Assembly (NCBI RefSeq): GCF_028747205.1
Contig: NZ_CP112880.1
Coordinates: forward strand, 8,147,676-8,211,675
Length of the DNA: 64,000 nucleotides
Direction of reading: 5' to 3'
Source: Streptomyces sp. CA-278952
GTDB taxonomy: Bacteria; Actinomycetota; Actinomycetes; Streptomycetales; Streptomycetaceae
Shown here in pieces: positions 18,107-27,030 of this stretch. Position 1 is the stretch's first letter. Each line of letters begins with the position of its first letter. The position numbers and the translations under genes were made by a program. The notes below the pieces were generated by a model, which was not told where the DNA came from, searched no databases, and saw only the letters and a program-made list of their open reading frames with translations.

Positions 18107-18622
18107 ATGGCAGACCCCGAGGTCGAGGCGTACCTCGCCTGCGACGGCGAGTTCGACCTCACGCGGACCGACCCCATCGAGTCGATCGCCCTGTCGGCCG
18201 GTCTCCCGGTGGAGCCCGTGGCCGGCTGCAACGCGGGAGGCACCCACTACCTCTGCGGCCCGGCCGGCTCCGACCGCGTCCGCCCCGTCCTCTACACCGA
18301 TTCCGAGGGCCAGGCTTCCCTCATCGCGGAGTCCCTCGCCGAGGCCTTGACCCTGGCCATCGTCCTCCCCTCCTGGCACGACGCCCTGGCCGGCTTCCGT
18401 CCCCCCGCGCTCAACGCCGACTACCTTGAGGACAACCCGGACCACCCCGAGGCCCGCGATCGCCTCCTCGCCGCCCTCCGCCTCCCCCCGGCCACCGAGC
18501 CCGAGGTCCTGGCCCGCCTCCTCACCACGGCCGCCCGCACCGTCCCGGACGGCTTCTTCCCCTCGGTCGAGGGCGAGGAGGACGCGGCCTTCGAACCGAT
18601 GCCCCGTCTGCCGACCGAGTAG
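18107..18622 (+). CDS. Hypothetical protein, SUKH-like features
   Basis: 171 residues from ATG 18107. ACDGEFDLTRTDPIESIALS, GGTHYLCGPAGS and RPVLYTDSEGQASLIAESLA followed by LPSWHDALAG resemble Streptomyces SMI1/KNR4 (SUKH)-type proteins, in which a GGT-Y-LCG strand and a later Y-DSEGQA segment recur. Such proteins often act as immunity proteins. No toxin gene is adjacent. The assignment is from general resemblance only. Confidence 0.6.
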   Translation: MADPEVEAYLACDGEFDLTRTDPIESIALSAGLPVEPVAGCNAGGTHYLCGPAGSDRVRPVLYTDSEGQASLIAESLAEALTLAIVLPSWHDALAGFRPPALNADYLEDNPDHPEARDRLLAALRLPPATEPEVLARLLTTAARTVPDGFFPSVEGEEDAAFEPMPRLPTE

Positions 18623-18676
18623 GACAGCCCCGCCGCGCGCCGCCTTCCGGACCCGACGTACCGCTACGGGGAAGCC

Positions 18677-18835
18677 ATGACCGCACTGCCCGACTGGATG
18701 CGCCCGCCCCGCGCGGAGGGCTGTTCGCGGAGGACGCGGAAGGCTTCCCCGAGGTTCGGCCCGGCGCATGCCGGATCTTCGGCAGGAGACTTTGGGGTGA
18801 TCGACCTCAAGGACCTGTGACGCCTGGAACATCCG
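18677..18835 (+). pseudogene. Uma2-family endonuclease N-terminal fragment
   Basis: ATG 18677 gives MTALPDWMRPPRAEG, the usual Uma2 start. The next bases need one inserted G to read WFAEDAEGFPEVRPGACRI. The gene then dissolves before any catalytic motif. It is a remnant only. Confidence 0.5.
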
Positions 18836-19022
18836 AACAGCCCGACCGACATAGGTAAGGACGTCGTTGTGATGCCCGGTGACGACCCATCCCTCCACGT
18901 CCCCCCGGGCGGACTGGAGAGCCTCAAGATTGTGTTGGCGTGCTCGCCGGATTTCGGCCACACAAGCGATCAGCCCGACTCGCCCTCGGCGGAGGGCCGC
19001 CCTTGATCGATAGGCTCAAGCT

Positions 19023-20231
19023 GTGACGACAGAGCAGTCTTTGGCAACCCTTCAGCGCTCGCTGGGCGATCCCACGGTCTGCTACCCGTTGCGGCCACCG
19101 ATGACCAGCGGATGCCCGCGCACCAGCACCGACGAGATCTCCTATCCCGTCGAAGTCGACTACGCCTACGACCGGGTCGACCCTGCCATGTTCGCCACGA
19201 CCACGGAGCGGAGCGGCTGGCTGGACCGCTGGGCGCCGCTGCTGCCGCCACTCGCCGCACCGGGGCTGGGTGAAGGCGGCACGCCGCTGATCGAGGTTGA
19301 GACCGGGGTCTTCATCAAGGATGAGTCTCGCAACCCCACCTGGAGCCACAAGGACCGGATGAACCGGTGCACCGTCAGCGCTGCCGTCGCCGCCGAAGCC
19401 CCGGGAATCGTCGTGGCGTCGTCCGGCAACCATGGGGCCTCCGCGGCCGCCTACGCTGCCCGCGCCGGCCTGCGCTGCGTGGTCATCGCAGGCCCGGAGC
19501 TGTCGCCCGCCGTCGACTCTTTCCTGAACGCCTACGAGCCGGTGGTCCTGTCTGTGCCCTGGGAAGCGAGGTGGCCGTTGATGCGCCGGATCGTTGACCG
19601 GACGGGCCTACACCCGGTCAGCAGCCTCACCACCACCCACACCGGCCACGCCTTTGGTCCCGAGGGATACAAGACCATCGCCTACGAGATCCACCAGGAC
19701 CTCGGCGTCCCCGCAGCCGTGTTCGTTCCCACGTCGTACGGCGAACTCCTCTTCGGCATCTGGAAGGGATTCACCGAACTCCGGCGCCTCGGCCTGACCG
19801 ATCGGCTGCCGCAGATGTACGCGTGCCAGCCGACCGCGGCCGCGCCGCTCGCCGAGGCCATGCGGCGCGGAGTGCCTGCGGCCCACGTCACGGTGGGGCA
19901 GACCGAGGCATACTCGATCGTCTCCCCGGTCAGCGGCTACCGCGGCGTTGTCACCATCAAGGACAGCGGCGGACAGGTTTTCGAACTCAGTGACGCACAA
20001 CTCGAGGCCGCCCAGCAGGAGCTCGTCCGAGTCGGCCTGTGGACCGAACTCTCCAGCGCCGCCGGACTCGCAGGGCTGCGTACCGGCCACGACTTCGACG
20101 GCCCCGTGGTCTGCATCTCCACCTCCAGTGGCTTCAAGAACCGCAGCGTCGGCTTCCGCCAAACCAAAATGATCGCCCCGGATTGGGACAACGTGCGCAG
20201 CAGACTGCACGCGGCGGGAATCCGCGACTGA
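19023..20231 (+). CDS. PLP-dependent threonine-synthase-like lyase
   Basis: 402 residues from GTG 19023. Fold-type II PLP enzyme: GEGGTPLIEVETGVFIKDES leads to the substrate loop, the PLP lysine lies in NPTWSHKDRMNRCTV, and SSGNHGASAAAYAARAG is the asparagine loop that binds PLP. The glycine-rich phosphate loop expected later is less clear (PTSYGELLFGIWKG). It is related to threonine synthase and cysteate- or diaminopropionate-type enzymes. A specific substrate cannot be assigned. The next gene encodes a sugar deacetylase, but a 230-base gap with an inverted repeat argues against a tight operon. Confidence 0.8.
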   Translation: MTTEQSLATLQRSLGDPTVCYPLRPPMTSGCPRTSTDEISYPVEVDYAYDRVDPAMFATTTERSGWLDRWAPLLPPLAAPGLGEGGTPLIEVETGVFIKDESRNPTWSHKDRMNRCTVSAAVAAEAPGIVVASSGNHGASAAAYAARAGLRCVVIAGPELSPAVDSFLNAYEPVVLSVPWEARWPLMRRIVDRTGLHPVSSLTTTHTGHAFGPEGYKTIAYEIHQDLGVPAAVFVPTSYGELLFGIWKGFTELRRLGLTDRLPQMYACQPTAAAPLAEAMRRGVPAAHVTVGQTEAYSIVSPVSGYRGVVTIKDSGGQVFELSDAQLEAAQQELVRVGLWTELSSAAGLAGLRTGHDFDGPVVCISTSSGFKNRSVGFRQTKMIAPDWDNVRSRLHAAGIRD

Positions 20232-20293
20232 CGCACCAGCTCCCCGACCCGCGTAAGTGAACGGCGACAGGCCCGGGTGCTGTCCGAAGTGCT

Positions 20294-20341
20294 GAACAAA
20301 CGCTGTCTGGCTTCGTTCACGTTCAGCAGCAGCGTTTGTTC
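20294..20341. promoter_or_regulatory. Inverted repeat GAACAAACGCTG / CAGCGTTTGTTC
   Basis: Exact 12-bp arms at 20294-20305 and 20330-20341 between the PLP enzyme and the deacetylase. It could be a terminator for the first gene or an operator for the second. There is no run of T after it. Confidence 0.4.
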
Positions 20342-20464
20342 GCTGGTTGTGGCAGCAGTTGGTGATCAGCAGGCTCGTAGATGTTCACGAGAAATGACGG
20401 TGCTGTCGCTTCGCAGCATCAAAATTGCCGTGCGGAGGTCCTGGCCAGGGCTCACACTGCGGGC

Positions 20465-21400
20465 ATGGATGAAGCCAGCGCTCCCGCGTCCGTCGTATCT
20501 TCTGGGCTGTCGAGCGAGTTACTGGGGTATCCCCCCGATGCCCGGTTGCTGATCGTCAACTGCGATGACTTCGGGATGTATCCAGCGGTCAACGCCGCAG
20601 TGATCGAGTCGATCGAAGAGGGCGTCGCCAGCTCGTGCAGCCTGATGGTCCCGTGTCCTGGGGCGCCGCAGGCCATGGGACTGCTCGGCAGGAGGCCGCA
20701 GGTCCCGTTCGGTATCCACCTGACTCTGGTGTGCGAGATGCCCGGCATCCGGTGGGGCCCGTTGATCTCCGCAGAACGGGTTCCCTCACTGCTGGACCCC
20801 GCGGGGAAGCTGTTCTCTCCGACCCCTGACGGCCTGGCGGCCTTGCTCGCCCAGGCTCGGCTCGATGAGATCGAACTTGAGTTCCGCGCCCAGATCGATG
20901 CCGTCGCCGACGCCGGGCTCACGCCGACCCATCTGGATTTTCATTGCCTGGCTGATGGCGGCCGCGACGACATCCTCGAACTGACCGTAGCGCTGGCAGC
21001 GGAGTACGGCCTCGGGGTCCGGGTCTGGCTCGAACCCGGGCGCCAAGCGATGCGGAGACGCGGGTTGCCGGTCACCGACAACGACTTCCTGGACAGCTTC
21101 TCCCTTGACATCGAGGGCAAGGCGGCCCGATATGCTCAGATGCTGCGTGACCTGCCCGCCGGGCTCAACGAATGGGCGGTCCATCCCGGTCTGGGCGACG
21201 AGCAGTCGCAGGCCGTCGACGATGGCTGGCTCGTGCGGCGGACGGACTACGAGTTCCTGGCATCGTCGCAGGCCCGTGAGGTTCTCCAGCAGGAAGACAT
21301 AGCCGTGATCGACTACCGACGATTCAGCGAGTCTGGTTCCAGAGCGTCCGCCCTCGATGACTGCCCGGGCCCGTCGTCCCTGCGGACGACGGGCCGCTGA
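20465..21400 (+). CDS. ChbG/YdjC-like carbohydrate deacetylase
   Basis: 311 residues from ATG 20465. RLLIVNCDDFGMYPAVNAAV carries the DD metal-binding motif, VPFGIHLTLVCEMPGIRWGP supplies a metal histidine, and LTPTHLDFHCLADGGRDD contains a second HxxxH-like cluster. These are the hallmarks of the YdjC/ChbG family, which deacetylates oligosaccharides. The last about 25 residues (ESGSRASALDDCPGPSS...) do not look native. They appear to come from IS-flanking DNA, so the C-terminus was probably replaced when the adjacent IS21-type fragment arrived. Confidence 0.75.
   Translation: MDEASAPASVVSSGLSSELLGYPPDARLLIVNCDDFGMYPAVNAAVIESIEEGVASSCSLMVPCPGAPQAMGLLGRRPQVPFGIHLTLVCEMPGIRWGPLISAERVPSLLDPAGKLFSPTPDGLAALLAQARLDEIELEFRAQIDAVADAGLTPTHLDFHCLADGGRDDILELTVALAAEYGLGVRVWLEPGRQAMRRRGLPVTDNDFLDSFSLDIEGKAARYAQMLRDLPAGLNEWAVHPGLGDEQSQAVDDGWLVRRTDYEFLASSQAREVLQQEDIAVIDYRRFSESGSRASALDDCPGPSSLRTTGR
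21369..21394. terminator. 11-bp hairpin
   Basis: GCCCGTCGTCC, loop CTGC, GGACGACGGGC. It lies inside the last codons of the deacetylase frame and 20 bases before the end of the IstB remnant. Suitable as a bidirectional terminator between the converging genes. Confidence 0.55.
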
Positions 21401-21414
21401 GCTGACTGTGGAGG

Positions 21415-21985
21415 TCAGCCTGCGACGGCCGGTTGTTCGGCCCGCGCGCGGGTGGTGGCCAGGCGGTAGGAGTCGGTGCCGGTCTCGATGATCGTGCCGT
21501 TGAAGGTGAGACGGTCGACGATCGCGGCGCAGAGACGGGGATCGGTGAAGGTCTGGTCCACCCTCCGAACGACTCGTTGGAGGCGATGGCGACGTTGTTC
21601 TTCTCCTCGCGCTCGGTCAGCACCTGGAAGAGGAGTTCAGCACCGTGCCGGTCGAGTTCCATGTAGCCGAGTTCGTCGATGCAGAGCAGATCGACGCGGC
21701 CGTAGCGGGCGATGGTCTTGTTCAGTTGCTTCTCGTCGGCGGCCTCGACCAGCTCGTTCACCAGCTTGGTGGCGAGGGTGTAGCGGACGCGGTAGCCCTT
21801 CATGGCTGCCTCGGTGCCCAGGGCGATGAGCATGTGGGACTTGCCGGTGCCGGAGTCGCCGATCAGGCAGAGGGGCTGGCTCTTCTTGATCCATTCGCAG
21901 CTGGCCAGCGTGTGGATCGTAGCGGCGTCGATGTTGGGGTTGGCGTCGAAGTCGAAGGCCCGCAGGGACTTCTCCGCTGGGCCTG
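21415..21985 (-). pseudogene. IstB-like ATPase (IS21 helper), N-terminally truncated and frameshifted
   Basis: The frame reads FDFDANPNIDAATIHTLASC, LIGDSGTGKSHMLIALGTEA (Walker A), YTLATKLVNELVEAADEKQL, VDLLCIDELGYMELDRHGAE (Walker B) and ASNESFGGW. A shift near 21,555 is then needed to reach FTDPRLCAAIVDRLTFNGTI and the normal end AEQPAVAG. The first about 65 residues are missing. The partner transposase IstA is absent. IstB loads and regulates the IS21 transposase, so the element is dead. Confidence 0.8.
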
Positions 21986-22241
21986 GGCACTATCCGCGCG
22001 GGCCTTGTCTCCAAGCGGGACCTTTCGGTCGGTGTACCAGTCGGCGGTCCGGCCCAGGCGCTGCTGACCGGCAACGAGCTGGGCGTCCAGCGCGTTGCGC
22101 AGCCTGATCTCCAGGTGGCCGATCGGTTCGAAGAACGCCGCGGCAACGGCGCTGTTCCACCGGTTCAGCGCGAGCGCCGCGGCGTGGTCGCTGGCGCACG
22201 CGGTCAGGTAAGGGGTCAGCCGGTCGGGACTGAGCAGCTAG
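21986..22241 (-). pseudogene. Abi-like protein fragment
   Basis: Minus-strand residues LSPDRLTPYLTACASDHAAA, NRWNSAVAAAFFEPIGHLEI and RLRNALDAQLVAG followed by GRTADWY match the N-terminal half of actinobacterial Abi-family (abortive infection) proteins, including the RN of the conserved helix. A TAG precedes the fragment in frame, and it joins the IstB sequence abruptly at about 21,985 in a different frame. The rest of the gene is lost. Confidence 0.55.
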
Positions 22242-22385
22242 ACGACGGCCTTGCTGTCGAGCGGCTCGATGCCGGGGGCGGCGTGCTGTGCACGGTAATC
22301 GTAGGTATGGTGGGCGGCGAAGACCCTGGAAACGTCCCTGGTAGTCCACGAAAGCGGGCAGGCCACACCCCAGGGTTCAGCCTTT

Positions 22386-22415
22386 GAAGGCCCTCACCGA
22401 TCGGTGAGGGCCTTC
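22386..22415. terminator. Perfect 30-bp palindrome
   Basis: GAAGGCCCTCACCGA is followed immediately by its exact reverse complement, then TTCATTTG. The core stem also occurs at 4048-4073. Probably a bidirectional terminator between flanking minus- and plus-strand transcripts. Confidence 0.65.
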
Positions 22416-22482
22416 TTCATTTGCTGGACCGGCGTAGTGCCGGACGATGGACCGGCCCGATCAAGCAGGTCCGCGCCCAGCC

Positions 22483-22956
22483 TCACCGCGAAGCCGGCGG
22501 TGGCGGCACAGCCCCGGAGCCGGCTCCGGGGCTGCGGACGAGCGGCGAGCCCATCACACTCGGGCGGGCCCGGTTGTCGATCGTGACGATGACGGAGTCG
22601 CCTTCACCGGACCAGGACCAGGCCGTGCTGAGGGCCCGGGCGGTGGCGTAGTAGACCTGGGAGGCCATGGCCCAGTCGGCGTAGGCGACCAGTTCCTCGA
22701 GGTCTTCGCCGTCCGGCCTGCGGGTGGAGGCAATGGCCACACGGTAGAGGGCCAGGAGCAGGAGCATGGCGACCAGGGGCCGACCGGAGAGGACCCCCGC
22801 CACGAGGCCGTTCTCGCATCCCTCCAGGGTGGGGTGCGGAGGTGCGGGTGGATGGAACTCCGGGCACAGCTGGCCGGCTTCGACCGGCTCGTCCTCGCCC
22901 GTGAGAGCTCCGGGGCGTGGCAGTGGCACGGGAGGGGCAGCAACAGCCCCGATCAC
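22483..22956 (-). CDS. Hypothetical protein with one hydrophobic segment
   Basis: 157 residues. A proline-rich N-terminus leads to a hydrophobic stretch (LVAMLLLLALYRVAIAS) and a mixed region with DGEDLEELVAYADWAMASQV and ARALSTAWSWSGEGDSVIVT. The coding bias favours this strand over the opposite one. The start is uncertain because no good ribosome site was seen. No family is recognised. It lies 41 bases after the serine hydrolase and could be the last gene of that transcription unit. Confidence 0.4.
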   Translation of the reverse strand: MIGAVAAPPVPLPRPGALTGEDEPVEAGQLCPEFHPPAPPHPTLEGCENGLVAGVLSGRPLVAMLLLLALYRVAIASTRRPDGEDLEELVAYADWAMASQVYYATARALSTAWSWSGEGDSVIVTIDNRARPSVMGSPLVRSPGAGSGAVPPPPASR

Positions 22957-22997
22957 GCCTTACGGTCCACCAGTAGGTCGTCGGTAAGCTTTTCTGC

Positions 22998-23843
22998 TCA
23001 GGTTTCGCCGGGCGATCCAGTCACCGCGTCTCTCAAGACCCGGGCGGCCGTCTCCTCCGTTGGCAGTGCGTGTCCAGAGAGGCGGTGGACCATGACCCAG
23101 GTGCCGTCGTCCATGGCACCCGCGAAGACAGAGGCGCCTCGGGTGGCACCGTCGTGCCAGCGGAGCCGTCCGGTCGTCTGCCAGGAGGGGGCAGGCTCGC
23201 CCAGGCGTCGTTCGACGAGCAGCCTGGTGACGAGGTGGGCGGTATCACGAGGGGTGGCCCACAGCCCTCCCGCCGGCAGAATCGCGCCGCTCATGGTCCA
23301 GGGGCGTAAGCGCCGGCCCAGGAAGCCGCGTCCAGCCAGTTGGTTGTCCGGTGGTGGGTTCGAGGTGATCGCGGTGAGGCCCAGGGGCGCGAGTACATGC
23401 TCATGGAGCAGTTCCTCGTACGTCGATCCTGCTCCCGAGGCGAGGGCGGCGCCCAGGAGGGCGTAGCCGAGGTTGGAGTACTCCGCTTCCCGGCCCGGGC
23501 TGCCTGTGGTGAAGGAGTCGAGGTTTCGTACTACCGAGTCCAGGGCTCCGGCGTCGAAGTCGGCGTAGGGGTCGGTTCTGCGTAGGCGGGGTGGGATGCG
23601 GGGCAGGGCCGCGGTGTGCTCCGCGAGGTGTCGCAGGGTGATGCCGGTCCCGGCGGGGGCGGGTAGGAACTCTTCGAGGGCGTCGTCCAGCTGGAGGGTT
23701 CCGGTGGAGGCCAACTGGACGAGGAGGGTTCCGGTCAGTGGCTTGGTGAGCGAGCCGATCTGGACGAAACGGTCGAGGTCGTGGCCGTGGCTGACCTGCG
23801 GCGCGTGGGAACTGCTGAATATGCAGACGGGTACTTGGAGCAT
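22998..23843 (-). CDS. Serine hydrolase of the class C beta-lactamase fold
   Basis: 281 residues. FVQIGSLTKPLTGTLLVQLA contains the SxxK nucleophile/lysine pair, EAEYSNLGYALLGAALASGA supplies the Tyr-x-Asn box, and GAILPAGGLWATPRDTAHLV fits the conserved GG segment. No signal peptide is evident. The N-terminus looks slightly short for the fold. Members include esterases and peptidases as well as beta-lactamases, so the substrate is unknown. It lies 16 bases after the DCC gene on the same strand and is probably cotranscribed. Confidence 0.8.
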   Translation of the reverse strand: MLQVPVCIFSSSHAPQVSHGHDLDRFVQIGSLTKPLTGTLLVQLASTGTLQLDDALEEFLPAPAGTGITLRHLAEHTAALPRIPPRLRRTDPYADFDAGALDSVVRNLDSFTTGSPGREAEYSNLGYALLGAALASGAGSTYEELLHEHVLAPLGLTAITSNPPPDNQLAGRGFLGRRLRPWTMSGAILPAGGLWATPRDTAHLVTRLLVERRLGEPAPSWQTTGRLRWHDGATRGASVFAGAMDDGTWVMVHRLSGHALPTEETAARVLRDAVTGSPGET

Positions 23844-23859
23844 GGGGGTGCTTGTGCTT

Positions 23860-24267
23860 TCAGTTGTGGGGGTGGGGCACCGCGCAGGCCGCAGTACCGC
23901 CGGGCATCCGCTGCCGGTTCCTGGCCACCCAGCGGTGGATCAGGTTCGCCGCCGGGCGGATCAGGGGCAGCCGCAGGAACCCTCCGACGCCCCGGTAGGC
24001 GCGGGCCGGGGAGGATCCGAGAAGACCGGCCAGGGCGGCGACCCCGCCGCCGCGTACTCGGTCTCCGTCGAAGAGGAGAACTTCCCGGTCCAAGCGTTCC
24101 AGGTGCCGTTCGGTCAGCTCTGGTGGAAGCATCTGCCAGGCGACCGCCGCCGTGCGGGGCTTGGCTCGCAGCTGGATCTGCCGGACAGCGGCCTGGCAGA
24201 AGCCGCAGTCACCGTCGAAGGCAAGCACGGTGCGTCCTTCTGCGTCACTGGTCGCGGTGTCGTTCAT
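23860..24267 (-). CDS. DCC family thiol-disulfide oxidoreductase (DUF393)
   Basis: About 135 residues from ATG 24267. The family name-giving motif is present as VLAFDGDCGFCQAAVRQIQL (DxDCxFC), a thioredoxin-like CxxC arrangement. LPPELTERHLERLDREVLLF and GGVAALAGLL follow the usual pattern, and IRPAANLIHRWVARNRQRM closes it. From memory, DCC proteins are often encoded beside or fused to HTTM-domain membrane proteins, and an HTTM gene lies upstream on this same strand, now separated by an IS. A role in oxidising or reducing a secreted peptide is inferred. Confidence 0.85.
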   Translation of the reverse strand: MNDTATSDAEGRTVLAFDGDCGFCQAAVRQIQLRAKPRTAAVAWQMLPPELTERHLERLDREVLLFDGDRVRGGGVAALAGLLGSSPARAYRGVGGFLRLPLIRPAANLIHRWVARNRQRMPGGTAACAVPHPHN

Positions 24268-24328
24268 GACGTGCTCTCCATCGCTGGGCCGTTCTCGGAG
24301 TGGGGAAGTGCCGACGGACACGTGGGTC

Positions 24329-24832
24329 TCACATCAAGGGTGACATCCAGTCTCCGAGGACTGCTTCGCGCTCATGCGAGTGCAGGACGTCGGACGGCTG
24401 ATTGTCCTGCCACCACTGCGTCAGCAGGGCCGGTGAGGCGCCGCCCCGCACGAAGTGGGAGAGCAGACCGAGCGAGAGGTCGACCTCTCGCTGGGTGTAC
24501 GCGGTGGCCGCGCCGGAGAAGACCGGCGTTTCGTCGCGCTGGCCGTCCCGGGCGCACACCACTGCGGTCATCATCGACGGACCACCGGGGCCCCAGGCGT
24601 TCAGCGCTGCGGCGACGACGCTCGTCACCCGGGTCGCCCACCGGGCAGCGGATGATCGGACCGGAACATCCAGGACTCGCAGGTCTGCGATATCGGTCCA
24701 GGACCACGCTTGTTGCTGGACGCCTTCACCGATCGAGAGCCGGGCCGGGAAGAGGAATACACCGGGATCCTCCTCGGTAGGAGGTGAGCCCAGGCATACC
24801 CTGTCCTGTTCTATCCAGAACAGGCCGATCAT
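24329..24832 (-). CDS. Hypothetical protein of the DCC gene cluster
   Basis: About 167 residues from ATG 24832 (an upstream ATG at 24880 adds 16). MIGLFWIEQDRVCLGSPPTE, then WSWTDIADLRVLDVPV and TSVVAAALNAWGPGGPSMMT suggest a small beta-rich domain followed by a helix. QREVDLSLGLLSHFVRGGAS and LLTQWWQDNQ close it. The layout resembles Streptomyces proteins of unknown function. It precedes the DCC and hydrolase genes at short spacing, so the three probably form one operon. Confidence 0.65.
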   Translation of the reverse strand: MIGLFWIEQDRVCLGSPPTEEDPGVFLFPARLSIGEGVQQQAWSWTDIADLRVLDVPVRSSAARWATRVTSVVAAALNAWGPGGPSMMTAVVCARDGQRDETPVFSGAATAYTQREVDLSLGLLSHFVRGGASPALLTQWWQDNQPSDVLHSHEREAVLGDWMSPLM

Positions 24833-25040
24833 ACATCCTTGCCGGTTGGGCCCGCCGTCCTGGGGCGATGGCGTTTCCATTCTTCAGCTCCGTTTCTCGG
24901 TCATGGGACGCGGGTGTGTCATCATCGGCGGCGGATCGCCGTCCGAGGAGACCGAACGCCGGTGGCTCCTCTTCGCCGGCCGGAATCGCTCGGCTGTCAG
25001 GTGAACCAGCGTTCGGTCCCGCGTTTTGGACCGACACTAA

Positions 25041-25927
25041 CTGATCGTTTCAGAATGAGATCGGTGTGGTGGCTTGGCAGTTGGGAGTTGGGTCGGCAGG
25101 ATCTGTTGGGTGTCTGCTGATCTTGTGCCTGATGACCTGTGGGAACGCATAGCCCCGCTGCTGCCGGTTCGACCGCCTCGACGACACCGGTATCCCGGGC
25201 GGCTGCCGGCCGATGACCGTGCTGCTCTGCGGGGCATCGTCTACGTGCTGCGCAAGAGTGTGAGCTGGCGCGACGTTCCCGCAGAGCTGGTGGGCTGCAG
25301 CGGCGTGACAGCCTGGCGGCGCCTGCGGGACTGGACCGAGGCCGGAGTGTGGCCCCGCCTGCATGAGGTTCTTCTGGCGGAACTGCGTAAAGAGGGCCTG
25401 CTGGAGATGGACGACGCCGCGATCGACGGCTCGCACGTCAGGGCTCTCAAAGGGGGGCTCACACCGGACCTTCGCCGGTCGACCGGGCCCGGCCCGGCAG
25501 CAAGCACCACCTGATCGTCGACCGGCACGGAACCCCGCTCGCCGTTTCTCTGACCAGCGGAAACCGTCACGATGTTACCCAGCTCATGCCTCTGCTGGAC
25601 GCCATACCCCGCATCCGCGGCCTGCGGGGCCGGCCACGCCAGCGGCCCCGGCGACTGTTCGCCGACCGCGGGTACGACTACGACAAGTACCGGCGTCTCG
25701 TCCGCGCCCGTGGGATCACACCCAAGATCGCCCGACGCGGCACCCCGCACGGCTCGGGACTGGGCAAGACACGCTGGGTCGTCGAGCGGACCTTCGCCTG
25801 GCTCCACCAGTTCAAACGACTGCGCATCCGCTACGAGATACGAGCCGACCTCCACCTCGCACTACTCCAACTCGCCTGCAGCATCATCTGCTTGAGACGA
25901 CTCCGTACCTCATTCTGAAACGATCAG
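25041..25927 (+). mobile_element. IS5-family insertion sequence with TAA target duplication
   Basis: 887 bp. The ends CTGATCGTTTCAGAATGAG (25041-25059) and the exact reverse complement (25909-25927) are flanked on both sides by TAA (25038-25040 and 25928-25930), a 3-bp target duplication. One transposase in two overlapping frames fills it. It has inserted between the HTTM gene and the DCC operon, all of which run on the minus strand. It looks young because the repeats and duplication are intact. Confidence 0.9.
25110..25918 (+). CDS. IS5-family transposase with -1 frameshift
   Basis: The first frame from GTG 25110 (VSADLVPDDLWERIAPLLPV) carries VSWRDVPAELVGCSGVTAWR and the first Asp in DDAAIDGSHVRALKGGLT. 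After -1 slippage at AAAGGGGGG the second frame reads AHTGPSPVDRARPGSKHHLI, FADRGYDYDKYRRLVRARGI (second Asp) and GKTRWVVERTFAWLHQFKRL (Glu). The heptamer position matches that of the IS near 11.4 kb, as expected for programmed frameshifting. Product about 270 residues. Confidence 0.88.
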
Positions 25928-26014
25928 TAAGCAGCCCGCATAACCGTGTGACCTCATTCTGGCCACGCAGGGCAGGGGGCAACCAAGGCAGGTTCTGAGG
26001 TGCCAGGCAGTTGG

Positions 26015-27030
26015 CTACCCCGCTTTCCCGGACGCGACAGGCTCCGAGGCGGGGTGTTCTCCGCTCATGGGCCTTCCGCCGGCCGGCGGCTGTTCGAGCC
26101 TGCGGGAGCGGGCCTTCTGGAGCCGCCCGGCCCCGTAGGTGACGGCCTCGTCAAGCCCTCTGCTCAGGAAAATCAGATCGCAGGCCACCATGGTCAGGGC
26201 GAAGCCGGTCAGCCCCATGAGCATTCCGAAACCGAGGTGGAACCCGATGGACATGACCGCAGCCCAAGGCCGTAGGGCAGGCACCAGTATTCCCAGCGGG
26301 AAGTAGACGAGGAAGAGCACTGTCACGTAGGTCCCGGAGAAGACCAGGAAATCGTTCTCGTACACAAAGTGCGACAGTGAGGGGAAGCTGAACTCCGGAA
26401 CCCTGAGGACGTAGAAGAGGGCGGTGCCATCCTGCCACATTTTCCCTTGGACCTTGTAGAGGCCGCTGACCACGTAAACCAGACATATCTGGAGTGCGAT
26501 GGCAAGCACGCCGAGGTTGTGCAGCGGCGTCGCTGTGCACGAATCTGTTCGGGGAGGCGGTCTACTATTTTTGCACCTATCCCACTGGGAAAGGAGAAGC
26601 GGTCGTAGCAGCGTGTCAGAAGGAGCATAGGGATGACGAGGTAGGCAAGGTTGTCCCCGCCATCCAGCAAGACCGTCTGACGCTCATATATTGACCACAG
26701 AAAAACCCAGTGGACGGCCAGACCTATCCGTCCCCCCACCCCGAGCATGACAAGAAGTGCGGCGATGATCCCCAGATGGAACACGATCTGGAACCAGGCG
26801 TCGGAAGAACTGACGGCGTAAAGACTGAAGGAGCCGTTCTCAGCGACTCGGCCAGTAAATTCCTGCCTCGGCAGAACACTATCGAGACCGAACAGAAATT
26901 CGCGGTCACCGTACTGACTGATGTAGTACATGAGGCCGACGAACCCGAGAAGAACCCGGGCACCCGATGCACCAACCACACTGACCGGACTCGACGACCA
27001 CCCGTCGACCTTTGTGAGGATCCTCCTCAT
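26015..27030 (-). pseudogene. HTTM-domain (SdpB/VKGC-like) membrane protein, frameshifted
   Basis: ATG 27030 overlaps the preceding stop (ATGA). The first part, MRRILTKVDGWSSSPVSVVG, continues through several membrane helices (GARVLLGFVGLMYYISQYGD, FHLGIIAALLVMLGVGGRIG, DNLAYLVIPMLLLTRCYDRF) to about 26,540. The continuation PLHNLGVLAIALQICLVYVV, GLYKVQGKMWQDGTALFYVL and VLFLVYFPLGILVPALRPWA is in another frame and ends at 26015. The lQICLVY..GLyK.QG.mW..GTAL block is the HTTM signature shared with SdpB. One indel near 26,525-26,545 breaks it. This may be decay or a sequencing error. Confidence 0.8.
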
